A DNA stretch of 15,052 nucleotides from assembly GCA_021829515.1 (NCBI GenBank), contig JAKBPM010000028.1:1-15052 (forward strand). Reading direction: 5' to 3'. The position numbers and the translations under genes are program-made. Numbering within the stretch: position 1 is the stretch's first letter; each line of letters opens with the position of its first letter. The DNA is from Nitrospirota bacterium (lineage in GTDB: Bacteria; Nitrospirota_A; Leptospirillia; Leptospirillales; Leptospirillaceae). The notes under the pieces were generated by a model. That model was given only the letters and a program-made list of their open reading frames with translations. It did not search any database and was not told the origin of the DNA. Below, piece after piece: positions 13,298-15,052 of this stretch.

Positions 13298-15052
13298 ATG
13301 GGCAACAGACCACAGGCGCCACCTCTTAAAACCGACAGGAGCGGGGACGATGGATTCGTCCCCCAATGTCCTCAGTGCAAGGGAGCGGTCTGTCGGGTGC
13401 AGAGGCGATTTCTGGATCGGATGATAAATGTCTTTTTTCCGATTCGTCGCTATCGCTGTCTTTCTGCAGACTGTTTATGGGTGGGGGATCTGTTGGTGAA
13501 ACGTCCACCGCTTTCCGCCGGACAGGAAAACAATGATGCTTCTCCCATTCTGGACAATATTTTCTATGGGGAAGGTCCTGTTTTGACAGGCAACCTGACC
13601 AGCATCCTGCTCATTGAGAACAATCCCATTGATGCGGAAGTCATTCAGAATGCACTTTCAGTGATCAAAAACGGCCAGTTTTTAATCGAATGGGTCTCAT
13701 CCCTTCCAAAAGCGCTGAAACGGCTGGAAAAGGGGGATATTCAGGTTGTTTTGCTGGACCTGTCGATTTCGGAGGGAGAAGGGCTGAAAGCGTTCGATCT
13801 TGTCTCCAAGGCTTCGGGAAATGCCCTGATTCTTGTTATCGGCTCTATCGGCGAAGAAGCGATTGCCAATCAGGCCCTGGCGCATGGGGCAATGGACTAT
13901 TTTCTGAAAAGTCATATTGATGCGCATTGGCTTCCCCGGGCCCTTCGATGGGTGATCGATCTGAGGGAAATGCAGAATGACCTGCTTAAAAGTGAAGCCC
14001 GTTTCCGAGCGATGAGTGATGGCTCTCCGCTGGGGATTTTTGTCACCGATGCCTCCGAAAAGGGGACCTACTCGAATGAAGCCTATCGCAGGATATCGGG
14101 GCTCGGCGAAGAAGAGGCGATCGGTGCTTTGTGGAGCGTAGGAATCCATCCGGAGGATTTGCCGGAGGTCCTGTCTGAATGGCAGGAGGAGCGAAAAAAT
14201 CAGGATACCTTTCAATCGGAACCGAGATTTTTGAGAAAAGACGGCAGCGTTGTCTGGACCCGAATGAATATCTCTCCGTTTTTTTCGGGAAAAACGCTAA
14301 ACGGTTACGTTCAGATTGTCGAAGACATCACGGATAGAAAGTCCGAAGAGATGCTTTTCCATGAAATGGAAGGGTCTCTTTTCGAGGAAAAGGAACGTGC
14401 CCAGATCACCCTGAACTCGATTGGCGATGGAGTCTTGACTTCCGGGGCTCAGGGTGAGGTCACCTATATGAATGTTGTGGCAGAGAAGCTGACGGGATGG
14501 TCTCTTGAAGACGCTTCGGGAAAACCTCTTGAGGATGTTTTCAGGATCATTGAGGGCAAGACCGGAAAAGAGTTAGGTAACCCTATCCTGAAAGCCGTTT
14601 TGGAGAACCGGACGATAGGGCTCGGAAATGACTGCATCCTGGTCCGCAAAGATGGAGTCGAGCTTGCCATAGAGGACTCGACCTCACCCATTCACAATCG
14701 GGATGGCAGTGTCAGTGGAGGCGTGATTGTCTTCCACGATATCACCGAGGCGAAGGCGCTGTCTTTGAAGACCTCCCACCAGTCCCTTCACGATTTTCTC
14801 ACCGATCTGCCCAATCGGGCTTTGTTATCTGAACGGGCCGCTCAGGTGATGGAAATGGCCAATCGCCATCACAAGCAGTTTGCCATTTTATTCCTGGATC
14901 TGGACCACTTTAAGCATATCAATGATTCGCTTGGACATCAGATCGGTGATCTTCTGCTGGTGGCAGTGGCCAAGCGTCTTGTCTCGTGCGTCCGGCAAAC
15001 GGACACTGTCTGTCGACAGGGTGGCGACGAGTTCGTCATTCTGTTATCGGAA
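13298..15052 (+). CDS. Zinc-ribbon/receiver-like/PAS-PAS/GGDEF signalling protein, partial at the 3' side
   Basis: The frame is open from ATG 13298 (GAAAGG upstream at 13284-13289) to the window end (585 codons). Residues 24-59 carry CPQC and CLSADC, a CxxC...Cx4C arrangement suggesting a small zinc ribbon. Residues about 101-215 are receiver-like: ILLIENNPIDAE, phosphoacceptor D154 (VVLLDLS) and K204 (YFLKSH). However, the acidic pair is E107/N108, and the usual Thr/Ser after beta-4 is Ile (ILVIGS). Two PAS domains follow (about 230-350 and 365-490), the first ending VEDITDRK and the second VFHDITEAK. A GGDEF domain then has LDLDHFK, I-site RQTD (566-569) and GGDEF (575-579) with the normal five-residue gap, so cyclase activity is likely. 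Whether an EAL domain follows is not visible. Confidence 0.9.
   Translation, partial: MGNRPQAPPLKTDRSGDDGFVPQCPQCKGAVCRVQRRFLDRMINVFFPIRRYRCLSADCLWVGDLLVKRPPLSAGQENNDASPILDNIFYGEGPVLTGNLTSILLIENNPIDAEVIQNALSVIKNGQFLIEWVSSLPKALKRLEKGDIQVVLLDLSISEGEGLKAFDLVSKASGNALILVIGSIGEEAIANQALAHGAMDYFLKSHIDAHWLPRALRWVIDLREMQNDLLKSEARFRAMSDGSPLGIFVTDASEKGTYSNEAYRRISGLGEEEAIGALWSVGIHPEDLPEVLSEWQEERKNQDTFQSEPRFLRKDGSVVWTRMNISPFFSGKTLNGYVQIVEDITDRKSEEMLFHEMEGSLFEEKERAQITLNSIGDGVLTSGAQGEVTYMNVVAEKLTGWSLEDASGKPLEDVFRIIEGKTGKELGNPILKAVLENRTIGLGNDCILVRKDGVELAIEDSTSPIHNRDGSVSGGVIVFHDITEAKALSLKTSHQSLHDFLTDLPNRALLSERAAQVMEMANRHHKQFAILFLDLDHFKHINDSLGHQIGDLLLVAVAKRLVSCVRQTDTVCRQGGDEFVILLSE

Overview
The window reads as a chromosomal stretch of a free-living, signalling-rich Gram-negative bacterium of moderate GC. 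The mix of a CheB-CheR-PAS fusion, PAS/GGDEF/EAL proteins, tandem BON proteins, a UPF0114 protein, GlsB, CsbD and GlgX next to a SemiSWEET would fit a Nitrospirota organism such as Leptospirillum. That assignment is inference from gene content and style only; no rRNA or other marker gene is present.

Left edge (1-495): the 3' end of an IS200/IS605-type element. It consists of the C-terminal tail of a TnpB-like protein, whose stop codon lies inside a strong right-end hairpin, and probably the overlapping omega (guide-scaffold) RNA. A very AT-rich spacer follows, then a near-consensus sigma70 promoter for a Crp/Fnr-type regulator (496-1224).

Minus-strand stress/envelope block (3955 down to 1172): GlsB-like membrane protein, two tandem paralogous BON proteins (a lipoprotein and a copy that has lost its lipobox Cys), a ferritin-like di-iron protein, a UPF0114/YqhA membrane protein and a small unrecognised protein. 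Spacing suggests co-transcription. The last ORF runs tail-to-tail into the Crp gene.

Spacer 3956-4917: almost 1 kb without a convincing gene. It holds two short coding-like stretches, one apparently frameshifted, and a possible extended -10 promoter.

Plus-strand signalling pair (about 4918-10078): a CheB-CheR-coiled coil-PAS fusion with an unresolved, possibly frameshifted start, overlapping by ATGA a PAS-PAS-GGDEF-EAL protein. The GGDEF domain is intact but carries seven extra residues after its I-site. The EAL domain lacks several catalytic residues. The pair probably links PAS-mediated sensing and chemoreceptor-type methylation to c-di-GMP synthesis.

Minus-strand carbon-store pair (12526 down to 10128): a GlgX-type glycogen debranching enzyme overlapping by ATGA a single-unit SemiSWEET sugar transporter. 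A hairpin that could terminate in both directions separates it from the signalling pair.

Right part (12527-15052): a divergent intergenic region with a candidate glgX promoter and a perfect 11-bp-arm palindrome, a CsbD-like stress protein, and a second c-di-GMP protein (zinc-ribbon-like N-terminus, receiver-like domain, two PAS, GGDEF) that runs off the window.
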